Shown one piece after another: positions 38,319-47,393 of a stretch of DNA of 64,000 nt; positions within the stretch are counted from its first letter, which is position 1; every line of letters starts with the position of its first letter. The notes under the pieces are model-generated. The model was not told the origin of the DNA, made no database searches, and saw nothing but the letters and a program-made list of their open reading frames with translations. Both the position numbers and the translations under genes were made by a program. Source of the DNA: Rubinisphaera margarita (GTDB lineage Bacteria; Planctomycetota; Planctomycetia; Planctomycetales; Planctomycetaceae); assembly GCF_022267515.1 (NCBI RefSeq), contig NZ_JAKFGB010000015.1:247002-311001 (forward strand), given 5' to 3'.

Positions 38319-38343
38319 CATGCCCACGGCGAGCGTGGGCATG
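38319..38343. repeat. Family C hairpin (CATGCCCACG / CGTGGGCATG)
   Basis: Perfect 10-bp arms with a 5-base loop, followed by GCACCCG, lie between the convergent polA and DUF5989 genes. Related copies are at 46637 and 55312. Confidence 0.75.
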
Positions 38344-38370
38344 GCACCCGTTTCAGGCGGCATCCGTTGC

Positions 38371-38595
38371 TTAGAACAGTGGGTAGATGAACGGGGCAAT
38401 CGACGTCGTGCTCAGCCAGACGGTGAATCCGATCAGGGCGAGGCTGAGCAGGATCGGGATCATCCACCAGGCTTTGTGTTCGCGGAGAAACAGAGCGAAC
38501 TCGGCGATCAGTCCCGGGTCGGAGCCGGCGGCTGCGCGTTCGAAGTCAGAACCAGCCAGCGGCTGATTGTCCGGGATCGACGGCGGAATGGCCAT
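38371..38595 (-). CDS. DUF5989/SxtK-like small membrane protein
   Basis: 74 residues. The polar N-terminus is followed by LIAEFALFLREHKAWWMIPILLSLALIGFTVWLSTTS, one transmembrane helix preceded by the FLREHKAWWMIP motif typical of DUF5989 proteins. It is the third gene of a tight run: carbamoyltransferase, SxtJ-like, DUF5989, with a 6-base gap to the SxtJ-like stop and no separate ribosome-binding site, so it is probably translationally coupled. The same order (sxtI-sxtJ-sxtK) occurs in saxitoxin clusters, where the function of the small protein is unknown. Confidence 0.8.
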   Translation of the reverse strand: MAIPPSIPDNQPLAGSDFERAAAGSDPGLIAEFALFLREHKAWWMIPILLSLALIGFTVWLSTTSIAPFIYPLF

Positions 38596-38601
38596 GAGAT
38601 G

Positions 38602-39012
38602 TCAGAACTGACGAAAGTAATCTTCCGCTCGCTGTGGCCGGGTCGATTTGTTCCAGTAACTCTCGGCAGTCGATTCGAACGAACGCTGCAGAGGGTCCCC
38701 AAGCCGCCAGCGGCGATAAAGCCCGATGGGCGTGACAAGACTATAGTACACTATGGCCATGAGAAAATGCGAGATGAAAAATCCGATCGGAGCCGCGATT
38801 GCCATCCAGCACAGGTAGAGTGGCCGGATCACCTGCGGGCGAAACATGGCAATCAACGCCAGTAGACCGGAGATCGCCGTGAGGCCGGTCAGCGTCGACG
38901 GGTCCGCATTCAGTCCCCAGGCGAGCAGCAACGCGAACGGAAACTGCAGCAGAGCGAAGACCCGCAGGTCCCGCTCCGAACGGGGTTCGATCGCAGTTCG
39001 GAAGGAAGTCAT
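38602..39012 (-). CDS. SxtJ-family membrane protein
   Basis: 136 residues from ATG 39012 (MTSFRTAIEP), with GAGAGGA 8 bases upstream; a longer frame would run into the carbamoyltransferase gene. Three hydrophobic segments (about residues 18-36, 40-58 and 64-90) are followed by a conserved cytosolic tail: TPIGLYRRWRLGDPLQRSF, YWNKSTRPQRAEDYFRQF. This tail is the SxtJ hallmark. It lies 4 bases after the carbamoyltransferase stop and 6 bases before the DUF5989 start. A role as membrane anchor or partner of the carbamoyltransferase is inference from this constant gene order. Confidence 0.85.
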   Translation of the reverse strand: MTSFRTAIEPRSERDLRVFALLQFPFALLLAWGLNADPSTLTGLTAISGLLALIAMFRPQVIRPLYLCWMAIAAPIGFFISHFLMAIVYYSLVTPIGLYRRWRLGDPLQRSFESTAESYWNKSTRPQRAEDYFRQF

Positions 39013-39016
39013 TCGC

Positions 39017-40783
39017 TCAGTCCTCTCCCAGTGGTTCTCGATCGATGTGAGAACGATCGCGGGTGACTGCAGGCTGTTCCTCTTTGAGCAGAATCCGGTT
39101 TCCGATAATGAGGGCGTCCATCTCGGTTCGCAGAAAACATCGGCAGGCTTCAGCCGGGGTGCAGACAATCGGTTCGCCCCGCACATTGAAGCTCGTGTTG
39201 ATCAGCACCGGGCAGCCGGTCTGGCGATGAAACTCCTCCAGCAGTCCCGCGAATCGAGGATTGCGCCCGGCATCAACAGTCTGCACGCGAGCGGAGCCGT
39301 CGACATGAGTGATCGCCGGGAGATCGGATCGAACCTGAGTCGTCAGCAGCATGTAAGGGCTTGCGGAAATCCCGTCCATTTCGAAGTGATCCCCCGCATG
39401 CTCGGCGAGCACGGCAGGAGCGAAGGGGCGGAATGATTCGCGGAACTTGATCTTCTGGTTCATCCGCGACTGCATCTGCGGATCGCGCGGGTCGCCGAGA
39501 ATGCTGCGATTGCCGAGCGCTCGCGGACCGAATTCCATGCGTCCCTGAAACCACCCGACGACTTTGCCGGCGGACAGCAGGGCGGCGGTTTGCTGCAACA
39601 GTTCGGCATCCTCTCCAACCGTTCGAAAGACGGCTCCCGCTGCTCGCAGTGAGTTTTCGATCTGACTTTCGGTGAACGCCGGGCCTAGCAGCGATCCGCG
39701 CATGGTGTCGGTTGCTCGTGGTTCTCGGGGCTTGTCGAGCAGTTGATGCCAGATCAGCAGGGCTGCTCCCAGAGCTCCCCCGGCATCGCCGGCTGCCGGT
39801 TGAATCCAGAGGTCTTCAAACGGGCCTTCGCGAAGCAGCCGTCCATTGGCGACGCAGTTGAGGGCGACCCCGCCGGCGAGGCAGAGCCGCTTCTGGCCGG
39901 TCAGCCGATGCACGTGGTGAGCCATCTTGAGCAGCACGTCTTCGGTTACGAGTTGAATCGAGGCGGCGACGTCCTTGTAATGCTGCGTAAGTTCTCCTTC
40001 GGACTTCCGTTTCGGCTGGCCAAACAGGTGTTCGAAGCGGCGGTTGATCATTGTCAGTCCACTGCAGTAGTTGAAGTGCCGCATGTCGAGCCGAAGTGAT
40101 CCATCGGGTTTGACGTCGACGAGTTTCTGTCGGATGCGGTCGGCTAAGACCGGCTTTCCGTAGGGAGCCAGGCCCATCAGTTTGTATTCGCCCGAGTCGA
40201 CTTTGAAGCCGCAGTATTGGGTGAAGGCCGAATACAGCAGGCCGAGCGAATGCGGAAATCGGAGTTCATTCGTCAGTTCGATCCGGCTTCCCTGCCCCGA
40301 GCCGAAACTGGCGGTCGCCCACTCGCCGACGCCATCGACTGTCAGAATCGCAGCTTCGTCGAAGGGCGAGGGGAAGAACGCACTGGCGGCGTGGGCTTCG
40401 TGATGCCCGGCGAAAGCGACCCGCTTCTGAAAGCGCTGTCCGAGTTCGCGACGGATGATGCGGGAAACGTGCAGCTTCTCTTTCAACCAGAGTGGAATCG
40501 CTGTCGCGAAGGAGCGGTAACCGCGAGGAGCAACGGCCAGATAGGTCTGCAGCAGCCGATCGAACTTGAGCAGCGGTTTCTCGTATAAGCCCACATAGTC
40601 GAGCTCGTTGTCGGCCAGACCGGCTTCCGTGAGACAGTACTCGATCGCCTGCCGAGGAAAGCCGTTCTCGTGTTTGCGGCGGGTGAAGCGTTCTTCCTGA
40701 GCGGCGGCAATGAGTTCGCCATCGATCACGAGAGCCGCGGCGGAATCGTGATAGAAGCCAGAGATGCCGAGAATGGCTGTCAT
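39017..40783 (-). CDS. O-carbamoyltransferase (NodU/CmcH/TobZ family, SxtI-like)
   Basis: 588 residues, usual family length. It forms carbamoyl-adenylate from carbamoyl phosphate and ATP, then carbamoylates a hydroxyl group. The Kae1-like N-terminal domain has ILGISGFYHDSAAALV, AQEERFTRRKHENGFP and the metal site AGHHEAHAASAFFPSPF. CLAGGVALNCVANG and AGDAGGALGAAL bind nucleotide. The C-terminal YrdC-like domain has MEFGPRALGNRSILGDPR, INTSFNVRGEPIV. The acceptor is unknown: in relatives it is a Nod factor, cephem, tobramycin or saxitoxin. First gene of the SxtIJK-like operon. Confidence 0.93.
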   Translation of the reverse strand: MTAILGISGFYHDSAAALVIDGELIAAAQEERFTRRKHENGFPRQAIEYCLTEAGLADNELDYVGLYEKPLLKFDRLLQTYLAVAPRGYRSFATAIPLWLKEKLHVSRIIRRELGQRFQKRVAFAGHHEAHAASAFFPSPFDEAAILTVDGVGEWATASFGSGQGSRIELTNELRFPHSLGLLYSAFTQYCGFKVDSGEYKLMGLAPYGKPVLADRIRQKLVDVKPDGSLRLDMRHFNYCSGLTMINRRFEHLFGQPKRKSEGELTQHYKDVAASIQLVTEDVLLKMAHHVHRLTGQKRLCLAGGVALNCVANGRLLREGPFEDLWIQPAAGDAGGALGAALLIWHQLLDKPREPRATDTMRGSLLGPAFTESQIENSLRAAGAVFRTVGEDAELLQQTAALLSAGKVVGWFQGRMEFGPRALGNRSILGDPRDPQMQSRMNQKIKFRESFRPFAPAVLAEHAGDHFEMDGISASPYMLLTTQVRSDLPAITHVDGSARVQTVDAGRNPRFAGLLEEFHRQTGCPVLINTSFNVRGEPIVCTPAEACRCFLRTEMDALIIGNRILLKEEQPAVTRDRSHIDREPLGED

Positions 40784-40869
40784 GAGAGATTGCTACGATG
40801 GATGGCGCGGCCTCGTATCACTGACGCAACCCGGCGGTCAGGACAGCCGGGCCACGCCGTGTGGGTTGA

Positions 40870-42255
40870 TCAATTGAACTCTCCCCAGACGGCCGGGACG
40901 GTGAAATCATCGGGAGCGCGGTTGGGCGGGATGTTCGGTTCGTGGGCCTGAGAAGCGAGATCGGCGAGCTGTTTCTTCAGACGTTCGAAGATGCGCGGCC
41001 GCCTGGCCGAGACGTCGTTCTCTTCGGAGGGATCCTCCTCGATGTTGAACAGTTCCCAGACATTCTGGCCGGGGTCTGCGGTCGTGTTCGAGGTGACATC
41101 GCCGTTATGCACGACCTTCCAGGGACCGGAACGCAGCGCCCCGTGGAACGGCGTTGTATTGTGCAGAATGTATTCGTGCGGCGACTCGGCTCCATCGGCA
41201 ATCGCCGGCCAGGCGTCGCGGCCATCGAGGGGCTTCTCCTGTTCAAGCGACGCTCCGGCGAGTTTCAGGAAGGTCGGGTACAGGTCGACAATATGCAGAG
41301 CCGCGTTGACTTCCCCACCCGCCGGCAGCCTGTTCTCCCAGACCATCACGGCGGGAACCCGGACTCCACCCTCGTAGAGTCGGCCTTTGCCGGATCGGAG
41401 TTCGCGATTCGAACCGAGTTTGGGGATGCCGCCGTTATCGGAACAGAAAAAGATCAGCGTGTTGTCGGTGGGGAACTTCGCTGTTTCGAGAGCATCGACA
41501 ATCTGCCCGACGGCGTCGTCCATGCAGGTGACCATTGCTGCGTAGACCTGGCGGTCCTTCTGTTTGAAGTGCTTGTACTGATCGATGTACTTCTGCGGAG
41601 CCTGCAGCGGCGTGTGCGGCGCGTTGAAGGGGACATACAGGAACAGTGGGCGGCTTTGATCGTGTTCTTTGATCAGTCGGCTCGCTTCGTCGGCGATGAG
41701 GTTTGTGGAGTAGCCCTCCTCATCGAGACGTTTGTCATTCCGATGCCAGTCGTGGCCGCCGTCCCGTTCGAGCTTGAAGTAGTCGATCGCCCCGTTGTAA
41801 TGGCCGTACTGATGATCGAATCCGCGACTCGTTGGCAGATACTCGGGCCGGGAATGTCCGAGGTGCCATTTCCCGCAGACGGCCGTTTCGTAGCCAACGT
41901 CGTTCAGCGCCTGTGGAAGCGTTCGCTCATCGAGCGGGAGTCCGTAATCGGCCCAGGGACGAACGACGCCGCACTGCAGGCCGTATCGCATCGGATACCG
42001 GCCGCTCATCAACGAAGCTCGCGTTGGGGAGCAAACCGGCTGCACGTAGAACTGATTGAACTGCACGCCTCGGGCGGCGAGCTTGTCGATGTTCGGCGTC
42101 GAGATCCGGCTGCCGTGATAGCCGACATCCCCCCAGCCGAGATCGTCGGCAAGCATCATGACAATGTGCGGCTGCTCAGCCGCGGCAGGCGAAGAGGTCA
42201 ACGCCAGTAGAGCAATTCCACTCAGAACCAGCACGCGTCCGATCAGCATTCGCAT
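40870..42255 (-). CDS. Secreted sulfatase (class I, Cys-type)
   Basis: 461 residues from ATG 42255, with GAGGAG 9 bases upstream. Signal peptide MRMLIGRVLVLSGIALLALTSSPAAA. The sulfatase domain starts HIVMMLADDLGWGDVGYHG. The modification motif is VCSPTRASLMSGRYPMRYGL, with VCGKWHLGHS, FNAPHTPLQ and FCSDNGG (metal and sulfate-binding residues). The layout matches arylsulfatase B/choline-sulfatase-like polysaccharide sulfatases. It needs formylglycine formation by FGE. It is 86 bp upstream of the carbamoyltransferase on the same strand and could share its transcript. Confidence 0.93.
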   Translation of the reverse strand: MRMLIGRVLVLSGIALLALTSSPAAAEQPHIVMMLADDLGWGDVGYHGSRISTPNIDKLAARGVQFNQFYVQPVCSPTRASLMSGRYPMRYGLQCGVVRPWADYGLPLDERTLPQALNDVGYETAVCGKWHLGHSRPEYLPTSRGFDHQYGHYNGAIDYFKLERDGGHDWHRNDKRLDEEGYSTNLIADEASRLIKEHDQSRPLFLYVPFNAPHTPLQAPQKYIDQYKHFKQKDRQVYAAMVTCMDDAVGQIVDALETAKFPTDNTLIFFCSDNGGIPKLGSNRELRSGKGRLYEGGVRVPAVMVWENRLPAGGEVNAALHIVDLYPTFLKLAGASLEQEKPLDGRDAWPAIADGAESPHEYILHNTTPFHGALRSGPWKVVHNGDVTSNTTADPGQNVWELFNIEEDPSEENDVSARRPRIFERLKKQLADLASQAHEPNIPPNRAPDDFTVPAVWGEFN

Positions 42256-42445
42256 CTCGTCTGTCTCCTCGAGTCGCTGAGGGTTCAAATTGTCGTCGTG
42301 GTTTCCGCCGCAGTTTTCAGAGCAATGTTCCCCTGGGGAATCGTGATCGAATATCAGTCCTCAAGCTGCGCCGCCACGTTTTCTGTCCACAAACAGGAAT
42401 CAGTAGATGTCAGTTTCAGGAAGTCTCTGCAGACGAAGACCTTAC

Positions 42446-42624
42446 GGGTGGCCCTGATAGCTGTGCTATCAGGGCGGCGAAGCCGTAGGAGGATGCAACA
42501 GCCGCATCCCTCAACGTGCTCCCTTCCGCCTGTTTTTCTGGTGACAATCCTGTCTCTTGATTCGACGTCCAATTCCACTTCGCCGACGGCTGCGCCGCCC
42601 CGAAAGAATCTTTCGGGGCCACCC
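42446..42624 (+). repeat. Family A element, full copy A8 (179 bp)
   Basis: Left tip GGGTGGCC with CCCTGATAGC-TGT-GCTATCAGGG, right end CCCCGAAAGA-A-TCTTTCGGGG then GGCCACCC. Both stems are perfect. It occupies most of the 465-bp gap between the sulfatase and hom. Confidence 0.9.
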
Positions 42625-42720
42625 CTTTCGGTAACTCAGGTGTATTCCGACAATGTTGGCATCTACTGAGGAATGTCTGTGCCACTGCCGGGCGCGACGG
42701 GAGCAGCTATTAACGTGTTG

Positions 42721-44025
42721 TCAGTCCCGGATCGGCAGTCGCAGGAAAGGCTTCAGGATTTTCGGACATTCCGAGAGAGCCGCGTCGGCGGCCCGCATCT
42801 GTCCTTCGGTGCATTCGTGAGTCATGATCACCAGCGGCACGGTGCTGGGTGGTGATTTCGGATCAGTCTCGTGCTGAATACACGAATTGATGCTGATCCC
42901 GTTCTCGCCCAGAATCGTTGTGAGAGCGGCCATTACACCCGGCTCTTCTTTCACGCGGAACCGCAGATAGTAGCGGCGTTCAATCTCTTCGGCGGGCAGG
43001 ACCGGCAGTGGCTTCTGCGCCTGCCACAGGTCGAGCAGCGGGAAGGAGAGCTGAGCCCGTCCGACGGCCAGATCGATCAAATCGGAAACGACAGCCGAAG
43101 CGGTCGGCATCTGGCCGGCTCCCATGCCGGAGAACCAGGTGCGGCCGACGGCGTCTCCTTCGAGTTCGATCATGTTGTAGGCGTCGTAGACTTCGGCCAT
43201 TGGCTGATGTTTGTGGATCAGCGTGGGCTGCGTGTGCATTTCGAGCGAGCCGGAATCGAGCCGGGCCACGGCCAACAGTTTGATGCGATAGCCGAGCTCA
43301 TCGGCGTATTGCAGGTCGGTCAGATCGAGCTTGTCGATCCCCTGCCGCAGGAACTGCTTCGGATCGACTTTGGTGCCGAACGCCAGCTGCGTCAGAATGG
43401 TCAGCTTCTGGGCGGCGTCGGTGCCGTCGACATCCATGGAAGGATCGGCTTCGGCGTAGCCCTTTTTCTGGGCCATCGCCACGGCGTCTTCGTAAGACGC
43501 ATTTCGCTCCAGCATTTCAGTCAGGATGTAGTTGCTGGTGCCGTTCAGAATCGCTTCAATCGAGGTGATCTGGTTTCCGGAAAGCGATTCGGAGACGGCT
43601 TCGATGATCGGCACCCCGCCGGCGACAGCCGCTTCGAAACAGATGGCCCGGTTGTGCTCGCGGGCGAGTTTGAACAGTTCATCACCCTGTTCACAAAGTA
43701 GTGCTTTGTTGGCGGTGACGACGTGTTTGCCGGCCTGAACCGCCTGGCGGACGACATCGCCAGCCGTCGTGGTGCCGCCGATGAGCTCGCAGACGACATC
43801 GATGTCCGGATCTTCAATCATGTCGAGCGAAGTGTCGATGAGATCATCGGCAATCGAAATGGATCGGGTTTTAGTCGGATTGCGGACGATGACCGAGACA
43901 ACTTCGATCTTGCGATTCGTTCGTCGCTGGATGCGTTCGGCCTGCTCGAGGAGGATTTTGACCACGCCCGATCCGACCGTGCCCAGTCCGACAATCGCGA
44001 CCCGCATCGGTTGCTGCTCTGCCAT
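42721..44025 (-). CDS. hom: Homoserine dehydrogenase
   Basis: 434 residues. It reduces aspartate semialdehyde to homoserine for threonine and methionine synthesis. The N-terminal NAD(P) motif is VAIVGLGTVGSGVVKIL, with HVVTANKALL (catalytic-type Lys region). Next come NGTSNYILTEM and KGYAEADPSMDVDGTDAAQKLTIL, with the conserved Asp/Lys catalytic residues. A C-terminal ACT domain (YYLRFRVKEEPGVMAALTTILGENGISI) suggests feedback control by threonine. It is divergent from mqnA. Confidence 0.96.
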   Translation of the reverse strand: MAEQQPMRVAIVGLGTVGSGVVKILLEQAERIQRRTNRKIEVVSVIVRNPTKTRSISIADDLIDTSLDMIEDPDIDVVCELIGGTTTAGDVVRQAVQAGKHVVTANKALLCEQGDELFKLAREHNRAICFEAAVAGGVPIIEAVSESLSGNQITSIEAILNGTSNYILTEMLERNASYEDAVAMAQKKGYAEADPSMDVDGTDAAQKLTILTQLAFGTKVDPKQFLRQGIDKLDLTDLQYADELGYRIKLLAVARLDSGSLEMHTQPTLIHKHQPMAEVYDAYNMIELEGDAVGRTWFSGMGAGQMPTASAVVSDLIDLAVGRAQLSFPLLDLWQAQKPLPVLPAEEIERRYYLRFRVKEEPGVMAALTTILGENGISINSCIQHETDPKSPPSTVPLVIMTHECTEGQMRAADAALSECPKILKPFLRLPIRD

Positions 44026-44343
44026 CAGTTGTTGCCTGTTTCTTCAAATGCGTTCGTACATCGTGTCGCAACGGCGACTGCATCCCGGCTTCGGGCTGAG
44101 GCAGCGCGTTGTCAAGCCCATCATCCTAGCGTAACGCCCGGTCCGGTCCCAGCGTTCACCGTCTTTCGATACAGATCGGAATTCGTACATCGCGATCGAT
44201 TGATGCGACAACATTACACAGTTTCCGAATCTGGTACGACACCCGGTGACCCGATATGATGTCACGGATTTCATGTTCAATACTCGTGGAATAGCCGCGT
44301 TGCAAACGCAGAGCGACTCTCTACAGCAAGATTTTTCGAAGAC
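44026..44343. other. 318-bp divergent region between hom and mqnA
   Basis: Should contain promoters for both. I see no repeat element, T-box, riboswitch-like leader or terminator that I could defend. Confidence 0.45.
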
Positions 44344-45192
44344 ATGAGCGGATCGACGTTGGATTGGGATGTAACGACAGGGGAGACTGGGGAAACCTCG
44401 CCTCCTGTCTCTGATGCGCGGGTCGGAGCGGTTTCCTACCTGAATACAAAGCCCTTGATCGAAGGTCTGGAGAAGAATCTGGCCGCCGATCATCTGGTGC
44501 TCAAAGTCCCCAGCCGCCTGGCGGATGAACTTTCTCAGGGCCTGCTCGATGTCGCGTTGATTCCCTCGGTCGAGTACTTCGGCGATCCCGATTACGAAAT
44601 CATCTCCGACGCCTGCATCGCGACCCGCGGTCCGGTGCTCAGTGTGAAGCTGTATTCCCGCGTGCCACTCGGGGATATCCGTTCACTGGCGCTCGATGAA
44701 GGATCCCGCACCAGTGCGGCTCTGACGCGCGTGATGCTGCAGGAACGCTACGGCGTCATTCCGGAACTGCGTCCGCTGCCACTGAAATCGTCCCTGGCCG
44801 ATACCGACGCCGATGCCGTGCTGCTGATTGGCGATCGGGCGATTCATCCGCCGCAGGAAGAATTCGTCGCGACCTGGGATCTGGGCGAGGAATGGGTCAC
44901 CTGGACGGGATTGCCGTTCGTTTTTGCCATGTGGGTGACTCGCAAATCGGCCGTGAACCCGCAGCTGGCCGACCTGCTTGAAGAGGCCCGTGATCGAGGG
45001 CTGGCCCGCCTGCCGGAAATTGCTGCCCGCGAAGCCGGCCCGCTCGGCATCAGTGTCGAAACGGCTCATGATTATCTGCGTGACAATCTTCACTTCCAGT
45101 TCGGCTCGGCAGAATGGCAGGGACTGCGACTGTTCCGCGAACTGGTCGACGGCCTCGAAGGCGCCCCGCTGAATCCGAACACCTTTAACTGA
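44344..45192 (+). CDS. mqnA: Chorismate dehydratase MqnA (futalosine pathway)
   Basis: 282 residues. It dehydrates chorismate to 3-[(1-carboxyvinyl)oxy]benzoate, the first committed step of futalosine menaquinone synthesis. The MqnA opening RVGAVSYLNTKPLIEGLEK begins at about residue 27, after a polar extension. PSRLADELSQGLLDVALIPSVEY and LALDEGSRTSAALTRVML are further family blocks, and VLLIGDRAI carries the substrate pocket. The fold is periplasmic-binding-protein-like but the protein is cytosolic. mqnC follows after 16 bases, so they form an operon. mqnB and mqnD are not in this window. The N-terminal 25 residues may be overcalled. Confidence 0.94.
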   Translation: MSGSTLDWDVTTGETGETSPPVSDARVGAVSYLNTKPLIEGLEKNLAADHLVLKVPSRLADELSQGLLDVALIPSVEYFGDPDYEIISDACIATRGPVLSVKLYSRVPLGDIRSLALDEGSRTSAALTRVMLQERYGVIPELRPLPLKSSLADTDADAVLLIGDRAIHPPQEEFVATWDLGEEWVTWTGLPFVFAMWVTRKSAVNPQLADLLEEARDRGLARLPEIAAREAGPLGISVETAHDYLRDNLHFQFGSAEWQGLRLFRELVDGLEGAPLNPNTFN

Positions 45193-45208
45193 ACCCCGGT
45201 GGACTCTC

Positions 45209-46357
<1,149 letters not shown>

Positions 46358-46361
46358 ACAA

Positions 46362-46415
46362 GGATGACCCAGACGCGTGCGTCTGGGTGACGAAGTCACA
46401 GGAAGTCGCTGACCA
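46362..46415 (+). repeat. Family B solo left end (B7)
   Basis: GGATGAC, CCAGACGC-GT-GCGTCTGG, GTGAC-GAA-GTCAC, AGGAAGTCGC. It starts 4 bases after the mqnC stop. Confidence 0.75.
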
Positions 46416-46431
46416 GGGACGAACGCAGACC

Positions 46432-46607
46432 GGGTGGCTCTGATAGCCGTGCTCTCAGGGCGGCGCAGCCGTGGGAGCCTGCAGTGTGACGTCGCCAGAC
46501 ATGACAGAATCGAACTCATCGGCCCCTAGTAGCGCCGATGACAAAACGAGTCAAAGACCAATTCTCCAACGGCTGCACCGCCTCGAAAGCATCTTTCGGA
46601 GTCACCC
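46432..46607 (+). repeat. Family A element, full but decayed copy A9 (176 bp)
   Basis: Left tip GGGTGGC with stem CTCTGATAGC-CGT-GCTCTCAGGG (mismatched), right stem CCTCGAAAGC-A-TCTTTCGGAG and GTCACCC. Mutations in both stems are mostly uncompensated, suggesting an old copy. Confidence 0.75.
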
Positions 46608-46636
46608 TGACAGAATGGACCATGTTCCAGGACAGG

Positions 46637-46660
46637 CATGCCCACGCGAGCGTGGGCATG
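46637..46660. repeat. Family C hairpin (CATGCCCACGC / GCGTGGGCATG)
   Basis: Perfect 11-bp arms with a GA loop, followed by GCACCC, 53 bases before the next ATG. Confidence 0.8.
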
Positions 46661-46712
46661 GCACCCGATTCTTGTCGCGGCCGTAAGATGCCGCTGCTGA
46701 AAAGGAACAGCG

Positions 46713-47393
46713 ATGACGATCTCGGATCCCAAGTATCAGGACGGAGCCCCTCCCGAGCCGGTCGATCTGCCGGACGACGTCATCATTAGCAGCGACACTC
46801 GGCGGGAGGAACGCATTCCTCCGGGACAGTCCCGCACAAAGAAATGGCCGGTGCTGCAGGCCGGTTCCGTTCCCCAGGTCTCAACGGACCAGTGGACGTT
46901 AACGGTGGATGGTCTGGTCGATCGTCCTCTCTCGTTCACCTGGGACGAATTTCAGCAGCTGCCCCGCGTGAAGGTCTTCTCCGACTTTCACTGCGTCACG
47001 AAATGGTCGCGACTCGGGAATCTCTGGGAAGGGGTCAGCACGAAGACGATTTTTGAGATGGCCGGCGTTCAGGCCGAGGCGAAGTTCGTTGTCGCCGGCG
47101 GTTACGACCGGGGCTGGACGACGAATCTGCCGCTCGAGCATTTTCTTTCGCCCGATGCTCTTCTGTGTGACCTGCACGATGGCGAACCACTTTCTGCGGA
47201 TCACGGGGCTCCCGTGCGACTCATCGTGCCTCTGCTGTATGCCTGGAAGAGTGCCAAGTGGTTGAAGTCGCTCACGTTTGTCGCCGAAGACCAGCCCGGT
47301 TACTGGGAGCAAGGGGGCTATCACAACATTGGCGATCCCTGGCTCGAACAACGCTTTGGCTCCGACTCGATTCCGCCCGGCTATGACAGTTAA
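46713..47393 (+). CDS. Sulfite-oxidase-like molybdopterin oxidoreductase (soluble, YuiH-type)
   Basis: 226 residues, no signal peptide. The oxidoreductase molybdopterin-binding domain is seen as WTLTVDGLVDRPLSFTWDEFQQLPRVK, with the molybdenum-ligating cysteine in FSDFHCVTKWSRLGNLWEGV. GYDRGWTTNLPLEHFL, DHGAPVRLIVPLLYAWKSAKWL and FVAEDQPGYWEQGGYHNIGDPW are family features. Unlike MsrP it lacks a Tat signal, so it acts in the cytosol; the physiological substrate is unknown. It depends on Moco, for which moaC and moeA are in this window. The last 11 bases overlap the mutY start. Confidence 0.88.
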   Translation: MTISDPKYQDGAPPEPVDLPDDVIISSDTRREERIPPGQSRTKKWPVLQAGSVPQVSTDQWTLTVDGLVDRPLSFTWDEFQQLPRVKVFSDFHCVTKWSRLGNLWEGVSTKTIFEMAGVQAEAKFVVAGGYDRGWTTNLPLEHFLSPDALLCDLHDGEPLSADHGAPVRLIVPLLYAWKSAKWLKSLTFVAEDQPGYWEQGGYHNIGDPWLEQRFGSDSIPPGYDS

